Positions 16,760 through 25,220 of a stretch of DNA of 44,271 nt are shown here, in pieces. The stretch lies in assembly GCA_964445985.1 (NCBI GenBank), contig CAYUMU010000059.1:1-44271 (forward strand), read 5' to 3'. A model generated the notes under the pieces. That model saw only the letters and a list, made by a program, of their open reading frames with translations, did no database searches and had not been told where the DNA came from. Numbering within the stretch: position 1 is the stretch's first letter; each line of letters opens with the position of its first letter. A program made the position numbers and the translations under genes. Source of the DNA: CAYUMU01 sp964445985. Lineage in GTDB: Bacteria; Planctomycetota; Planctomycetia; Pirellulales; S012-138.

Positions 16760-17201
16760 TCCGCGCAAGCTGCCGGTTAGCGCGATTGCATGGGTTGTAC
16801 GAGTCACGCCTGCGCGCGATGGAAACCGGCCCGCCCGCATCGGCAAAGGAACTTACGCCTGGGCGGCGTACTTTCCCGCGATGGTCTAAAGGGGCCGTGG
16901 CAGGGCCCAAGTCACACGGCAACGACGGCTTAACCCGCCTTTGAGCGATGTACTGGCCGATTCGATTGGGGAGCCGCGGGGGTGAAACATTACGCTTCGG
17001 CAGCAAGCTCGCCGATGTTCCATCAGGCGCAGGACGCGCCGGTTTGGTCGACGGAGCGATCGACAGTTGCCATCCCCTTCCCCCTCAGATGAATGGGCTG
17101 GGCTTCCCCCTCGACCCCCTTCGATCTCCGCCTGGTACGACTGAAGGTCAACACTTCGGCCATAACAGAAGTCGAGAACGAACAACCGCGAAAGCACTAC
17201 C
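16760..17201. other. Gap without recognised features
   Basis: About 440 bp between the CobW-type gene and the small unknown gene. Open frames here are short and antisense-like. No tRNA, repeat or strong hairpin was seen. Confidence 0.4.
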
Positions 17202-17519
17202 ATGTCTGCCAAGGAAGTATTCCGCATCGTGACCCGAGGCCCCAACGGCGAACTGCGCATTCGAGACTACCCGACGCAGGAGCCGCTCTTGAAAATGCAC
17301 ACGCAAGTGGGTGTGGACGATTGCAGCACCGATCTCGAGTTGCGAGGGATGCCTGTGTTTCGCGGGCTGATTGGCCCCATGCCCGAGGGCCGAAACATCA
17401 TTCGCTACGAAGCCCCGGACGTGTTCGAATCGCTGACCAAAGAGTGGAGCGCCGCCAAAGCCGCCCGCTCGCGACGCCGGACGAAGCCCCCCGCGGTTGT
17501 GGAAGAACCGGCCGAATAG
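17202..17519 (+). CDS. Small unknown protein (105 aa)
   Basis: Not recognised. A soluble 105-residue protein with a compact first 80 residues (VFRIVTRGPNGELRIRDYPT, LRGMPVFRGLIGPMPEGRN, IRYEAPDVFESLTKEW) and a basic then acidic tail (SRRRTKPPAVVEEPAE). No signal peptide or membrane segment. Codon use looks like its neighbours. The well-patterned middle part suggests a real conserved gene rather than a chance frame. It converges on the CHAD gene with a gap of 59 bp. Confidence 0.6.
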   Translation: MSAKEVFRIVTRGPNGELRIRDYPTQEPLLKMHTQVGVDDCSTDLELRGMPVFRGLIGPMPEGRNIIRYEAPDVFESLTKEWSAAKAARSRRRTKPPAVVEEPAE

Positions 17520-17578
17520 CGGATTGCAACTCGAACCCTGCCGCAAGTTGCGGGAAAGCTGACGGACCCCAAAACGGG

Positions 17579-18460
17579 TCAGTCGAGAAGGCCGTCCAGT
17601 CGCTTTTGCAGGGAGCGGACTTCCTTGACGGTCCACCAGTTGGTGAACGACTCGCGGCAATTCGCCAGGGCTTCTCGTTCGGTGTTCAACTGCGTTGCCA
17701 GCGCCGCCTTGAGGTCTTCGTCCCGATTTTTTGACGACCAACTCTCCAAGCGGTCGATGGACGTGGCGTGGTCGTTGACCGCGCCCAGCCGATCTTGCAG
17801 CTTGGAAAGCCGTTTGGTGGCGCGGTTCGCCAACGGCCCTGGCAAGGCCGGCGTTAACAAGTCGAGCGCATATCGTAGCTGCTTGGCCGCGATGCGAAAG
17901 GCATGCAATTCTTCGGTTTTGGCGCCCGCGGCGGGCTGCCGGTTCCAGAATTCTTCGATGATGGTTTTCAGCCAGCCCACGGCGGCCACATGAAAGCTCG
18001 GCTCGCGGCCCTTCGCTCGCCAGGCCACCCGGTTGAGCAGCTTGGAAGCCTTGAGGTGCCCGGCCGTGGCCCGCCAGAGTTCGACAAGTTGGGCCTGCGA
18101 TGCGGCCCGGTGCTCGCGAACCTGTTGAACGAGCGGATCGAGCACCGGTTCGTTTGCCGCCAGCGTGGTAAGTCGGGCCAACTGCACGTCGTCGTCGCGG
18201 GCGTCGCCCGCGGCCGTGCGAATGCGTTTGAGCAACTGCTTCCACTTTTTAGCCCGCTTTTTCGGCAGCAGTTCGGAAAACAGCTTGAGGGCCGCTCCGG
18301 CCTTGCGAGTGCAAACCCGCAGTTGATGCACATATTCGACATCGTGCTCCGGCTGCTGCGCGGCCAGCGGCAACCAATGCTCTACCGCCTCGAAGCGCTC
18401 ACTCAGCGAGCGGGCCGCGCCTCGTGAAACGGGATCTTTGGCAAATTTACCCAAACTCAC
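17579..18460 (-). CDS. CHAD domain protein
   Basis: A single CHAD (conserved histidine alpha-helical) domain filling most of 293 residues. Diagnostic motifs: VEYVHQLRVCTRKAGAAL (first HxxRxxxR half), DARDDDVQLARL, and HAFRIAAKQLRYALDLL (second half), with LQDRLGAVNDHAT after it. CHAD proteins bind polyphosphate or similar polyanions through conserved His, Arg and Lys, and some are paired with CYTH phosphatases; no CYTH domain is fused here. The start is uncertain. GTG at 18460 has TAGGA about ten bases upstream and is preferred, while a TTG at 18553 would give a 324-residue form. The gene is divergent from the antiporter gene. Confidence 0.85.
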   Translation of the reverse strand: MSLGKFAKDPVSRGAARSLSERFEAVEHWLPLAAQQPEHDVEYVHQLRVCTRKAGAALKLFSELLPKKRAKKWKQLLKRIRTAAGDARDDDVQLARLTTLAANEPVLDPLVQQVREHRAASQAQLVELWRATAGHLKASKLLNRVAWRAKGREPSFHVAAVGWLKTIIEEFWNRQPAAGAKTEELHAFRIAAKQLRYALDLLTPALPGPLANRATKRLSKLQDRLGAVNDHATSIDRLESWSSKNRDEDLKAALATQLNTEREALANCRESFTNWWTVKEVRSLQKRLDGLLD

Positions 18461-18708
18461 TTGCGAAGATGTCCTAACAGAAGAAGATGGGCGCAGTTTG
18501 GCGGCATGGCGCAGCAGTTGAGGATACCCGGTCACCCCAGAACCCGCAAACAACCTTAACTAAACCTTCATTACTTCTTCATTCGCTTGTCGTTGGCGAT
18601 CGGAATTACCTGTGGGTGAGGATCTGCTGGAAGGTTGGTGGAACGGTTGCGAGTGGCTGGGGGCCGTGCGATCTGGCGATGACCCGTTGGTTCCGAGGAG
18701 ATAGCAGG

Positions 18709-20535
18709 ATGTTGCTCTCGGGGGGAAAGTCGAGGAGGGCTGGCTGGAGGACGGGTCGAGCTATCTTATTTGCGATCCTGTGGTTGGCGTTGGCCCACCC
18801 ATCGCAAGCGCAGGAGATGAGCGCCACCCCTCGGGAAGCAATCGCTGCCCCGGTGGCGGCCCACGCCTATGGCGCGTGGAGTTTGGCGCCTCCGCTGGTG
18901 GCAATCGGGCTGGCCATGATCACCCGGCGGGTGATCGCTTCGCTCCTGGCTGGAGTTTTCGTGGGGGCAGTGATTCAACTTTGGCCCCTGGGCGGGGGTT
19001 GGGGGCAATTTACGGGCAGCGTGCTCGCTCACACTGCTGAAGGCCTGCTCTGGAAGAACCTGATTAACGCCGACCTGCTGCGCGTGTTCGCGTTTAGCGC
19101 CATGATGGGGGCGATGATCGGCGTGATGTACGCCAGCGGCGGCATGCATGGCCTGGTGCGGGCCATCACCCCTTGGGCCAGCAACCGGCGTCGAGGACAA
19201 TTGACCGGCTGGCTGATGGGCATGTTGATCTTCTTTGACGACTACGCCAACACGCTGCTGTTAGGAAACACGCTACGGCCGGTGGCCGATCGGCTGCGTA
19301 TTTCCCGTGAAAAACTGGCTTTCGTGGTGGACTCGACCGCGGCTCCCGTGGCGGGCCTGGCCATCATTTCCACCTGGGTGGCCACCGAGATTCAGTACAT
19401 TCAAGAAGGCTACGCACGGTTGGGTTTGCCCGATGGCAGTTACCAGGGGATGACCGTTTTTCTGGAGACGATCCCCTATCGCTTCTATCCCTTTTTGGCG
19501 TTGTTTTTCGTGGTGGTGGTGGCCGTGATGGGCCGAGATTTTGGACCCATGTTGCGTGCCGAACGAAGAACGGCCGCGGGGGAAGACGATCCCGGCTTGA
19601 GCAAGCACCAGCTACACGATCCGCCGGAGCTCACCCCGCCGACCGGTCGGCCGCAGCGGTGGTTGAACGCGCTGCTGCCGGTGGTGGTGGTCGTGGTCGT
19701 GCTGGTGTGGCTGGTGCTGGCCACGGGTTACCAACAATTGGCGGGCGAGGGGCCGGTGGGGTGGCAAGAAGCCTTCAATGCGGGCGATTCGTACCTGGCC
19801 CTGGTGTATGCCGCCTTGGGCGGACTGCTCACGGCGATTGGCCTGGCGTGGGCTCAGCGGTTATTGACGGGGAATCAGATTCGCATGGCAGGGTCGTTTG
19901 GCGCCCGACTGGTGATGCCGGCCTTGGCCATTTTGTGGCTATCCTCGTGTTTGAAAGACGTGACCGGACCCACCGGCCTGCAAACGGCGGAGTACGTGGG
20001 ACGTTGGCTGGAGACGGCCGTGGCGGCCATGTGGCTACCGACGCTGGCGTTCGTGCTGGCGTCGCTGGTGGCCCTGGCGACCGGCACCAGTTGGGGAACG
20101 ATGGGAATCCTGATGCCGCTGGTGATTGGCGTAACGTACCTGGTGCTGGGCAACGAGAGTGGCGGCCCCACTGGCAGCGCGGCGGCCGGCGTGCTGGCCG
20201 GCGCCGCGACTCCGCACGGTTGGTTCACGATCAGCCCTTACGATCCGATCTTGCTGGCGACCGTAGGGAGCGTGCTGGCCGGCGCGATCTTCGGCGATCA
20301 TTGCTCGCCCATCTCCGATACCACGGTGCTTTCCAGCGTGGCCTGTGGGTGCAACCACTTTGCGCATGTCTGGACGCAGATGCCTTACGCGCTACTGGTG
20401 GGCGCTGTTTCGATTGTGACGGGAACCATTCCCGCCGGGCTAGGCTGGAACCCTTGGTGGATGCTCGGCGGCGGCGCGCTCGCGCTGGTCGGCTTGATGT
20501 ATGTGATGGGGGGAAAGGTGGAAGTGGCCGATTAG
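18709..20535 (+). CDS. NhaC-type Na+/H+ antiporter family protein
   Basis: A 608-residue polytopic inner-membrane protein of the NhaC family (COG1757), expected to exchange sodium or an organic cation for protons. About 11-12 hydrophobic segments are visible. The signature FFDDYANTLLLGNTLRPVAD is followed by VVDSTAAPVAGLAIISTWV, and a second inverted half by FGDHCSPISDTTVLSSVACG. The start at 18709 is fixed by GAGGAG eight bases upstream; the N-terminus then has an apparent cleavable signal (LWLALAHPSQAQ), giving an outside N-terminus. An ATG at 18679 is less likely. The stop overlaps the stop of the convergent trpD gene by three to four bases. Confidence 0.88.
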   Translation: MLLSGGKSRRAGWRTGRAILFAILWLALAHPSQAQEMSATPREAIAAPVAAHAYGAWSLAPPLVAIGLAMITRRVIASLLAGVFVGAVIQLWPLGGGWGQFTGSVLAHTAEGLLWKNLINADLLRVFAFSAMMGAMIGVMYASGGMHGLVRAITPWASNRRRGQLTGWLMGMLIFFDDYANTLLLGNTLRPVADRLRISREKLAFVVDSTAAPVAGLAIISTWVATEIQYIQEGYARLGLPDGSYQGMTVFLETIPYRFYPFLALFFVVVVAVMGRDFGPMLRAERRTAAGEDDPGLSKHQLHDPPELTPPTGRPQRWLNALLPVVVVVVVLVWLVLATGYQQLAGEGPVGWQEAFNAGDSYLALVYAALGGLLTAIGLAWAQRLLTGNQIRMAGSFGARLVMPALAILWLSSCLKDVTGPTGLQTAEYVGRWLETAVAAMWLPTLAFVLASLVALATGTSWGTMGILMPLVIGVTYLVLGNESGGPTGSAAAGVLAGAATPHGWFTISPYDPILLATVGSVLAGAIFGDHCSPISDTTVLSSVACGCNHFAHVWTQMPYALLVGAVSIVTGTIPAGLGWNPWWMLGGGALALVGLMYVMGGKVEVAD

Positions 20536-21584
20536 TCGTCGGCTGGACGGGCTTCGCTCACGGCAGGGCCTGCATTCAGGCGATTGGTTCGCTGGGCCAA
20601 GCGCACTAGCAGGTCGCGGGCCGCGCCGCTATCGATCGCTTCGGCCGCGCGGCGAGCGCATGAAGTGAGGCTGTGTTCCACGCCTGCGGTCCAGAGCGCG
20701 GCGGCCGCATTGAGAACGGTGATATCTCGCGGAGGTCCGGTTTCTCCGGCCAGAACCGCGCGAATCAGGGCGGCGCTGTCGTCGGGGTTGTCGGCGGCCA
20801 GGCCGTCGAGGTGTTCTCGCCGCAAACCAAAATCTTCGGGCTGCCAGCGAAAGAATTGCATTTCGCCCGACCGGACTTCGCTGACCTCGGTCATGGCCGC
20901 CAGCGTGACTTCGTCGAGGCCATCGGCGCCATGCACGACCGTGGCATGTTGGACGCCAAGCAAGCAGAGGGCGCCGGCCAGCAGATCGCGCAATTCGCGG
21001 CGGCCCACGCCCACCAGTTGGAACGAGGCCTGGGCCGGATTGGTTAGCGGGCCGAGCATATTAAAGATGGTGGCGAAGCTCAGCTTTTTGCGAACCTCGG
21101 CCACGTTGCGCATGGCCGGGTGCATCAGCGGGGCAAAGCAGAAGCAAATGCCGATTTCGTCGAGACATTCCTCGACCAGCGGCAGCGGGGCATCGACATT
21201 CACGCCCAGGCGTTGGAGCACGTCGGCCGAGCCGGTCTTGCTGGTCACGCGGCGGTTGCCGTGCTTGGCCACGGGCACCCCGGCGGCGGCGGTAACCAGG
21301 GCCGCGGCGGTGCTGATATTGAACGTGCCGGAGTTGTCGCCGCCGGTGCCGCAGGTATCGATCAAGCCGGTGCGGTGGGTGCGAATTTTGGTCATGTGGT
21401 CGCGCATGGCCTGGGCGGCCCCGGCCACTTCGTCGACCGTTTCGCCCTTGTTTCGCAAACCGGTCAGCAGCAGAGCAACCTGTTCGTCGCTCACCTGGCC
21501 GCGCATGATGCTATCGACCGCCGCCGCCATTTCGGCTCGGTCAAGGTTCTCTCCGGCGGCCAGCCGTCCCAACAGGTTTTGCAT
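20532..21584 (-). CDS. trpD: Anthranilate phosphoribosyltransferase
   Basis: Second step of tryptophan synthesis: joins anthranilate to PRPP giving phosphoribosylanthranilate. The 350-residue length is typical. Motifs: LTGLRNKGET (N-terminal helical domain), DTCGTGGDNSGTFNIST (PRPP/anthranilate site), KHGNRRVTSKTGSADVLQ and LGPLTNPA. The ATG at 21584 is preceded by AGGAG twelve bases upstream; a GTG one codon earlier is also possible. The frame extends 37 codons further upstream without similarity. It stands alone, with no trpE, trpG or trpC next to it; trpC is about 18 kb away on the same strand. Confidence 0.95.
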   Translation of the reverse strand: MQNLLGRLAAGENLDRAEMAAAVDSIMRGQVSDEQVALLLTGLRNKGETVDEVAGAAQAMRDHMTKIRTHRTGLIDTCGTGGDNSGTFNISTAAALVTAAAGVPVAKHGNRRVTSKTGSADVLQRLGVNVDAPLPLVEECLDEIGICFCFAPLMHPAMRNVAEVRKKLSFATIFNMLGPLTNPAQASFQLVGVGRRELRDLLAGALCLLGVQHATVVHGADGLDEVTLAAMTEVSEVRSGEMQFFRWQPEDFGLRREHLDGLAADNPDDSAALIRAVLAGETGPPRDITVLNAAAALWTAGVEHSLTSCARRAAEAIDSGAARDLLVRLAQRTNRLNAGPAVSEARPADD

Positions 21585-21950
21585 CACGGCAGTCTTTCTC
21601 CTGCAACCACTGTTCGCAATCGTAAAAGGCCCAACTACGGTTGCATCCCTAAGATAGCAGACGGCAGCCCCCAAGTGGTTGATGCGGCAATGCAATCGCG
21701 AAATCGCGGTTTCGCGGAATCACACGCGGAATCGTGGGCGCGGAATCGTGGGCGTGTTGTGAACCGAGGGCGATTGGCTTAGCATACTAGCGATTTGCCG
21801 AGCCAAACATGCCGGTCCCAGCAGGCGAAGTGACGGGGGACGGGTTTCCGCCGCATTGCCTGTGGGCAGGTCCGGCACGCATGATCGCTCCCCGCGGTGC
21901 GGCAGTGGAAGTCGGCCGGTTCACGCCTTTGCAAAAAATTGAGGTAAGCA
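21585..21950. other. Divergent region between trpD and proC
   Basis: About 366 bp with no supported gene. It contains a perfect tandem duplication (marked separately) and should carry the promoters of both genes. No attenuator-like leader peptide rich in Trp codons was seen before trpD. Confidence 0.45.
21714..21753. repeat. Tandem repeat of GCGGAATCGTGGGC
   Basis: Two identical 14-bp units are directly adjacent (21726-21739 and 21740-21753), with a third partial copy of GCGGAATC at 21714-21721. They lie in the promoter-bearing gap between trpD and proC. Confidence 0.8.
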
Positions 21951-22838
21951 GTGGAAAAGTCGCCTGCGGATCACGCGCCGATGGATTTGCGAATTGGCTT
22001 TATCGGCGCCGGGCGGATGGCAACGGCGCTCGGAAAAGGAATGGTCACCGCGGGCCTGGTTGAGCCCCAGTCGCTGGCGGCCAGCGATCCGATTGCCGCC
22101 GCGGGAGCCGCCTTTGCCGAACAGACGGGCGGCCGTTTCGTGACCGACAACCGCACGTTGGCAGAAGAAAGCGACGTGCTGTTTCTGGCCGTTAAACCGC
22201 AGCACTTGCAGCCGGCACTCGCTGAAGTGGCTCCCGCCCTGGCCAAGCGTCAGCAAGCAGCCGGTTCGGCGGGAGGCGGATCGCTGGTGGTCTCGATCGT
22301 GGCCGGCGCCACGTTGGCGCAGCTATCGCAAGGTTTGGGGGCGGCGGCGGGCGGCAAACATCCCATCCGGCTGGTGCGGGTGATGCCCAATACACCCAGC
22401 CTGGTGGGCGAGGGGGCCAGCGCTTATGCCTTGGGCGAGGGAGCCACCACGGAGGATGGCGCTCTGGTGGGGAAAATGTTGAATGCCGTGGGTTCGGCCT
22501 ATCAGGTGGATGAAAAGCTGCTCGACGCGGTGACCGGTTTATCGGGCTCGGGGCCAGCCTTTGTGTATGTGATGATTGAAGCCTTGAGCGATGGCGGGGT
22601 GAATATGGGATTACCCCGAGCCCTGGCCACTTCGCTGGCTGCTCAAACGGTGGCAGGCGCGGCCAAAATGGTGCTGCAAACGGGCGAACACCCCGGCCAA
22701 TTGAAAGACGCCGTGGCCAGCCCTGGGGGAACCACGATCCGGGGGCTGCAGGCTTTGGAAAACCACGGAATCCGCGCCGGTTTAATCGCCGCGGTAGAAG
22801 CGGCCACGCTGCGGGCCAAGGAACTGGGGCAGCGGTAA
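21951..22838 (+). CDS. proC: Pyrroline-5-carboxylate reductase
   Basis: Last step of proline synthesis, reducing 1-pyrroline-5-carboxylate with NADPH. 295 residues, slightly longer than the usual 265-280. The N-terminal Rossmann motif IGFIGAGRMATAL, the VKPQ stretch after strand 4 and VMPNTPSLVGEGA are all present. The C-terminal helical dimerisation domain has GLSGSGPAFVYVMIEAL and SPGGTTIRGLQALE. A GTG start at 21951 is chosen because GAGG lies six bases upstream; an ATG at 21981 directly before the Rossmann strand would give 285 residues. It is divergent from trpD. Confidence 0.94.
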   Translation: MEKSPADHAPMDLRIGFIGAGRMATALGKGMVTAGLVEPQSLAASDPIAAAGAAFAEQTGGRFVTDNRTLAEESDVLFLAVKPQHLQPALAEVAPALAKRQQAAGSAGGGSLVVSIVAGATLAQLSQGLGAAAGGKHPIRLVRVMPNTPSLVGEGASAYALGEGATTEDGALVGKMLNAVGSAYQVDEKLLDAVTGLSGSGPAFVYVMIEALSDGGVNMGLPRALATSLAAQTVAGAAKMVLQTGEHPGQLKDAVASPGGTTIRGLQALENHGIRAGLIAAVEAATLRAKELGQR

Positions 22839-23032
22839 GCTGCCGTGATTTCGAGAATTACCCCTCGGTACACGCGCCGGCAGATTCCCAAGTGGGCATA
22901 ATTCTTTAGAATGTGGGGAAAAGGAAATTCCGAGTCCGCCGTGCGACTGCCGCCATCGGTGCGGAAACGTACCGATGGACCATCGGGATGAACTTCGTCT
23001 CCGCCATCGCTCCCTCGTCCAAAGAGGCCGAA

Positions 23033-23521
23033 ATGTCGCTATTTGAAAACGACCGTTACCAATGGCGGGAAACGTACTTCGTGTTCTTCGACCGCGAACG
23101 TCGCCCGACTTGGCCGCGGATTCAAGCGGCGCTGTCGAAGTTGCACGCCCACTTCGAAGTTTCGTCGCCTCGCCTCGACGCCGACGGGGAATTCGAATCC
23201 GTCACCCTCACGGCCCCCGAAGCCTATTCCGCCTTGGATATCACCTACTTGCAAGGGGAAGAGGTGCTGGAGCAAGGGGCGCAGATCGTGGAAGAGATGC
23301 GCGACTTTGTCACCGAGCCAGCCGAAAAAGCCAAGCTGCAGCGGCTGCCAAAGTACGATGCGCACTTCGAAATCTTCCACTTTGAAGAGATCGTGCCGGC
23401 GGACGAACTGGACGAGCCCGAGGGCATGCTGGATCCGGGGGCGCTCTTGCTGGTGCTGGGCGCCCTGGCTGAGTTGACGCACGGGGTGGCGGTCGATCCG
23501 CAGTCGAACACGCTCGTATAG
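23033..23521 (+). CDS. Acidic protein of unknown function (162 aa)
   Basis: Not recognised. A soluble, strongly acidic 162-residue protein starting MSLFENDRYQWRETYFVFF. It has a first alpha/beta segment (RPTWPRIQAALSKLHAHFEV), a central region with VTLTAPEAYSALDITYLQGE, and a C-terminal hydrophobic helix near 140-155 (GALLLVLGALAELTHGVAVD). No signal peptide. The start is supported by AGAGG just upstream; the frame is open for 40 more codons without convincing sequence. The good periodicity suggests a real, probably lineage-specific gene. Confidence 0.65.
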   Translation: MSLFENDRYQWRETYFVFFDRERRPTWPRIQAALSKLHAHFEVSSPRLDADGEFESVTLTAPEAYSALDITYLQGEEVLEQGAQIVEEMRDFVTEPAEKAKLQRLPKYDAHFEIFHFEEIVPADELDEPEGMLDPGALLLVLGALAELTHGVAVDPQSNTLV

Positions 23522-23539
23522 GGGCAGGGGTGAGTGGCT

Positions 23540-23553
23540 GGGTGGCTGGGGTC
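23540..23553 (+). repeat. 14-bp repeat GGGTGGCTGGGGTC, copy 1
   Basis: Identical to 25407-25420. It sits immediately upstream of the lower-GC LRR gene. A near copy in inverted orientation is at 25577-25596. Confidence 0.75.
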
Positions 23554-23681
23554 CGATTGTCGCTACGGACATTGGGGTGCCGTTTGCGTGGCCGACAAGC
23601 GGCCCCCAGAAGAACCCGGCCGTGCGCTCGATTGAATGGTTCGATCCGATGATGCTTTATGCAAACCCAGGAATGGCAGTC

Positions 23682-24548
23682 ATGTGTACCAAAATTTGTT
23701 GGACGGCATTTTTCTTGGCAGCATGCGTCATCCCCTTCGCGGTATGCCCAGTCCGCGCCCTGGCGCAAGAGCCGTCGGAGTCTGGACGCCTGGATGCGAT
23801 GGCTCAACCCGACGACCCGTCGGAGAGGGCCGCCTTAGCCCAACTGCAGGCAGCGCTCGGAACATCCGAGCGCATGAAGTCTCTGCAGCATTTTGTGGTT
23901 GGCACTCGGCCTCGTAAACAACGCGAAGCGGAAAATCCCTCCGAGCTCACGCGTTATTTGATTGCAGCACGAGTTGTATACGCCACCAGTAAAGATTTTG
24001 GGTTGGTCCGCGCATTTCCGCAGTTAGAGCATGTGAAGGCTGACGGAACATTCGGCGACGGCGCAATGTCCGCGCTAGAGAATCTTCACGAACTGCAAAC
24101 ACTGCGGCTTTCTTCAACCCAATTAACGGATGATGGAGTAGAAGCGATTGCATCTTTGAAAAAGCTGAGAAAACTTGATTTAGCATACACATCCGTGACC
24201 GGCGCGTGCTTGCCACACCTGCTAAATCTAATTGAGCTTCGCGAATTGTATTTGCCCTATCGGAGTGTGTCCGATGGTGACCTGAAAGGCTTGCCGGCCC
24301 TTTCGAAACTAGAAACGCTTTCTCTTCCCGATTCCCCCGTTTCTGACCGTGGACTCGAATACATTTCGCAGATAAAGTCCTTAAAGCATTTAATGATTCC
24401 AGGCTCTCTAATTTCGGATCAGGGGCTACTTGATCTCGTAAATCTGCCGAACCTGCGATACTTGCATCTGGACGGAGTTGCTGTGTCAGAGGTTGCTGTC
24501 AAGGAGTTTCGGCGCGCGAGACCGGACGTTCTGCTGTGGGGAAAATAG
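23682..24548 (+). CDS. Exported leucine-rich-repeat protein
   Basis: A 288-residue protein with an N-terminal signal sequence (MCTKICWTAFFLAACVIPFA..., cleavage likely near ALA-QE). From about residue 125 it has five or six leucine-rich repeats of about 24 residues: LQTLRLSSTQLTDDGVEAIA, LRKLDLAYTSVTGACLPHL, LRELYLPYRSVSDGDLKGL, LETLSLPDSPVSDRGLEYI, LKHLMIPGSLISDQGLLDL, LRYLHLDGVAVSEVAV. This T/SDxGL pattern is the cysteine-containing/GALA-like bacterial LRR type that mediates protein binding. The ATG at 23682 has AGGA about ten bases upstream; ATGs at 23649 and 23673 are alternatives. GC is visibly lower than in neighbouring genes, suggesting recent acquisition or relaxed selection. Partner unknown. 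Confidence 0.8.
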   Translation: MCTKICWTAFFLAACVIPFAVCPVRALAQEPSESGRLDAMAQPDDPSERAALAQLQAALGTSERMKSLQHFVVGTRPRKQREAENPSELTRYLIAARVVYATSKDFGLVRAFPQLEHVKADGTFGDGAMSALENLHELQTLRLSSTQLTDDGVEAIASLKKLRKLDLAYTSVTGACLPHLLNLIELRELYLPYRSVSDGDLKGLPALSKLETLSLPDSPVSDRGLEYISQIKSLKHLMIPGSLISDQGLLDLVNLPNLRYLHLDGVAVSEVAVKEFRRARPDVLLWGK

Positions 24549-24606
24549 AGCGAGCGCAACCCCCTCAAAACTGGGGACCGAGGACTAAATAATTTCCCTA
24601 TATGTT

Positions 24607-24657
24607 CGTCATTCCCGCGCAGAGCCTGCCCTCGTGAAGACGGGGGCGGGAATCCAG
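24607..24657. repeat. REP-like palindromic repeat
   Basis: ATTCCCGC (24611-24618) and GCGGGAAT (24646-24653) are perfect inverted arms of an imperfect palindrome beginning CGTC and ending CCAG. It matches the widely dispersed intergenic REP-type family whose minus-strand translation gives peptides like GRLCAGMT. It is intergenic, between the LRR and lipoprotein genes. Confidence 0.65.
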
Positions 24658-24773
24658 GCGCAGCGGAGTAATGATTATCTTGGCGAACGACGGTCGCAAA
24701 CCCTGGGATGATGTTTTGTCCCGAATCCCTAGCCCGCGCGCAAACGGCCGAGTGTTGATCTTGGAGTTTGATG

Positions 24774-25220
24774 ATGCGATTATCTTCCAAAGTGAAGGCG
24801 ATTGTGCTGCTCTTTGCCTGTTCCGGATGTCGGGATGCTGAGCCATTGCCGGAGCCATTGAATCACCTTGATAGCGACCACAATTCCACTGTCGACACTG
24901 ACCTCGCCAGTCCGGAACAGGCGAACTCTAGAGACCAGTCATATTCGCGAGCCCTCGGGGAAGTTCCGCTGAGCGTCCAATTTCGAAATGGCGACGTGCC
25001 TCTCAATGAAAAGACGTATGAGGGTCTTCGAGATGAGATGTCGTCTGGATTTCCCCTTACAGCGGGCATGAGTTTAGAACGGGCCAAAGCAATTATGGAA
25101 TCGGACGATGTCATCGTTTCTAAGGAAAGGATGATCAAGTTTTATTTTCATGAAGATAAAGAAGAGTCAGGACTGATTTGGGCACATGTCGTGAGAATCG
25201 AACCATCGTCGGGCGCCTGA
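24774..25220 (+). CDS. Small predicted lipoprotein, unknown function
   Basis: A 148-residue protein with a short signal peptide (MRLSSKVKAIVLLFACSGC); the likely lipidated Cys is at residue 19 or 16. The mature part begins acidic and Pro-rich, then forms a compact C-terminal domain (YEGLRDEMSSGFPLTAGMSLERAKAIMESDD and KFYFHEDKEESGLIWAHVVRIE, read as separate segments). The second of two adjacent ATGs is preferred because GGAG lies seven bases before it. GC and codon use are lower and less biased than in flanking genes, as in the LRR gene. No homologue recognised. Confidence 0.65.
   Translation: MRLSSKVKAIVLLFACSGCRDAEPLPEPLNHLDSDHNSTVDTDLASPEQANSRDQSYSRALGEVPLSVQFRNGDVPLNEKTYEGLRDEMSSGFPLTAGMSLERAKAIMESDDVIVSKERMIKFYFHEDKEESGLIWAHVVRIEPSSGA

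Noticed and set aside
19659..20609. A 316-codon frame overlapping the antiporter gene in another frame
   Set aside because: Gly/Arg-rich shadow; the antiporter frame has clear membrane segments and family motifs.
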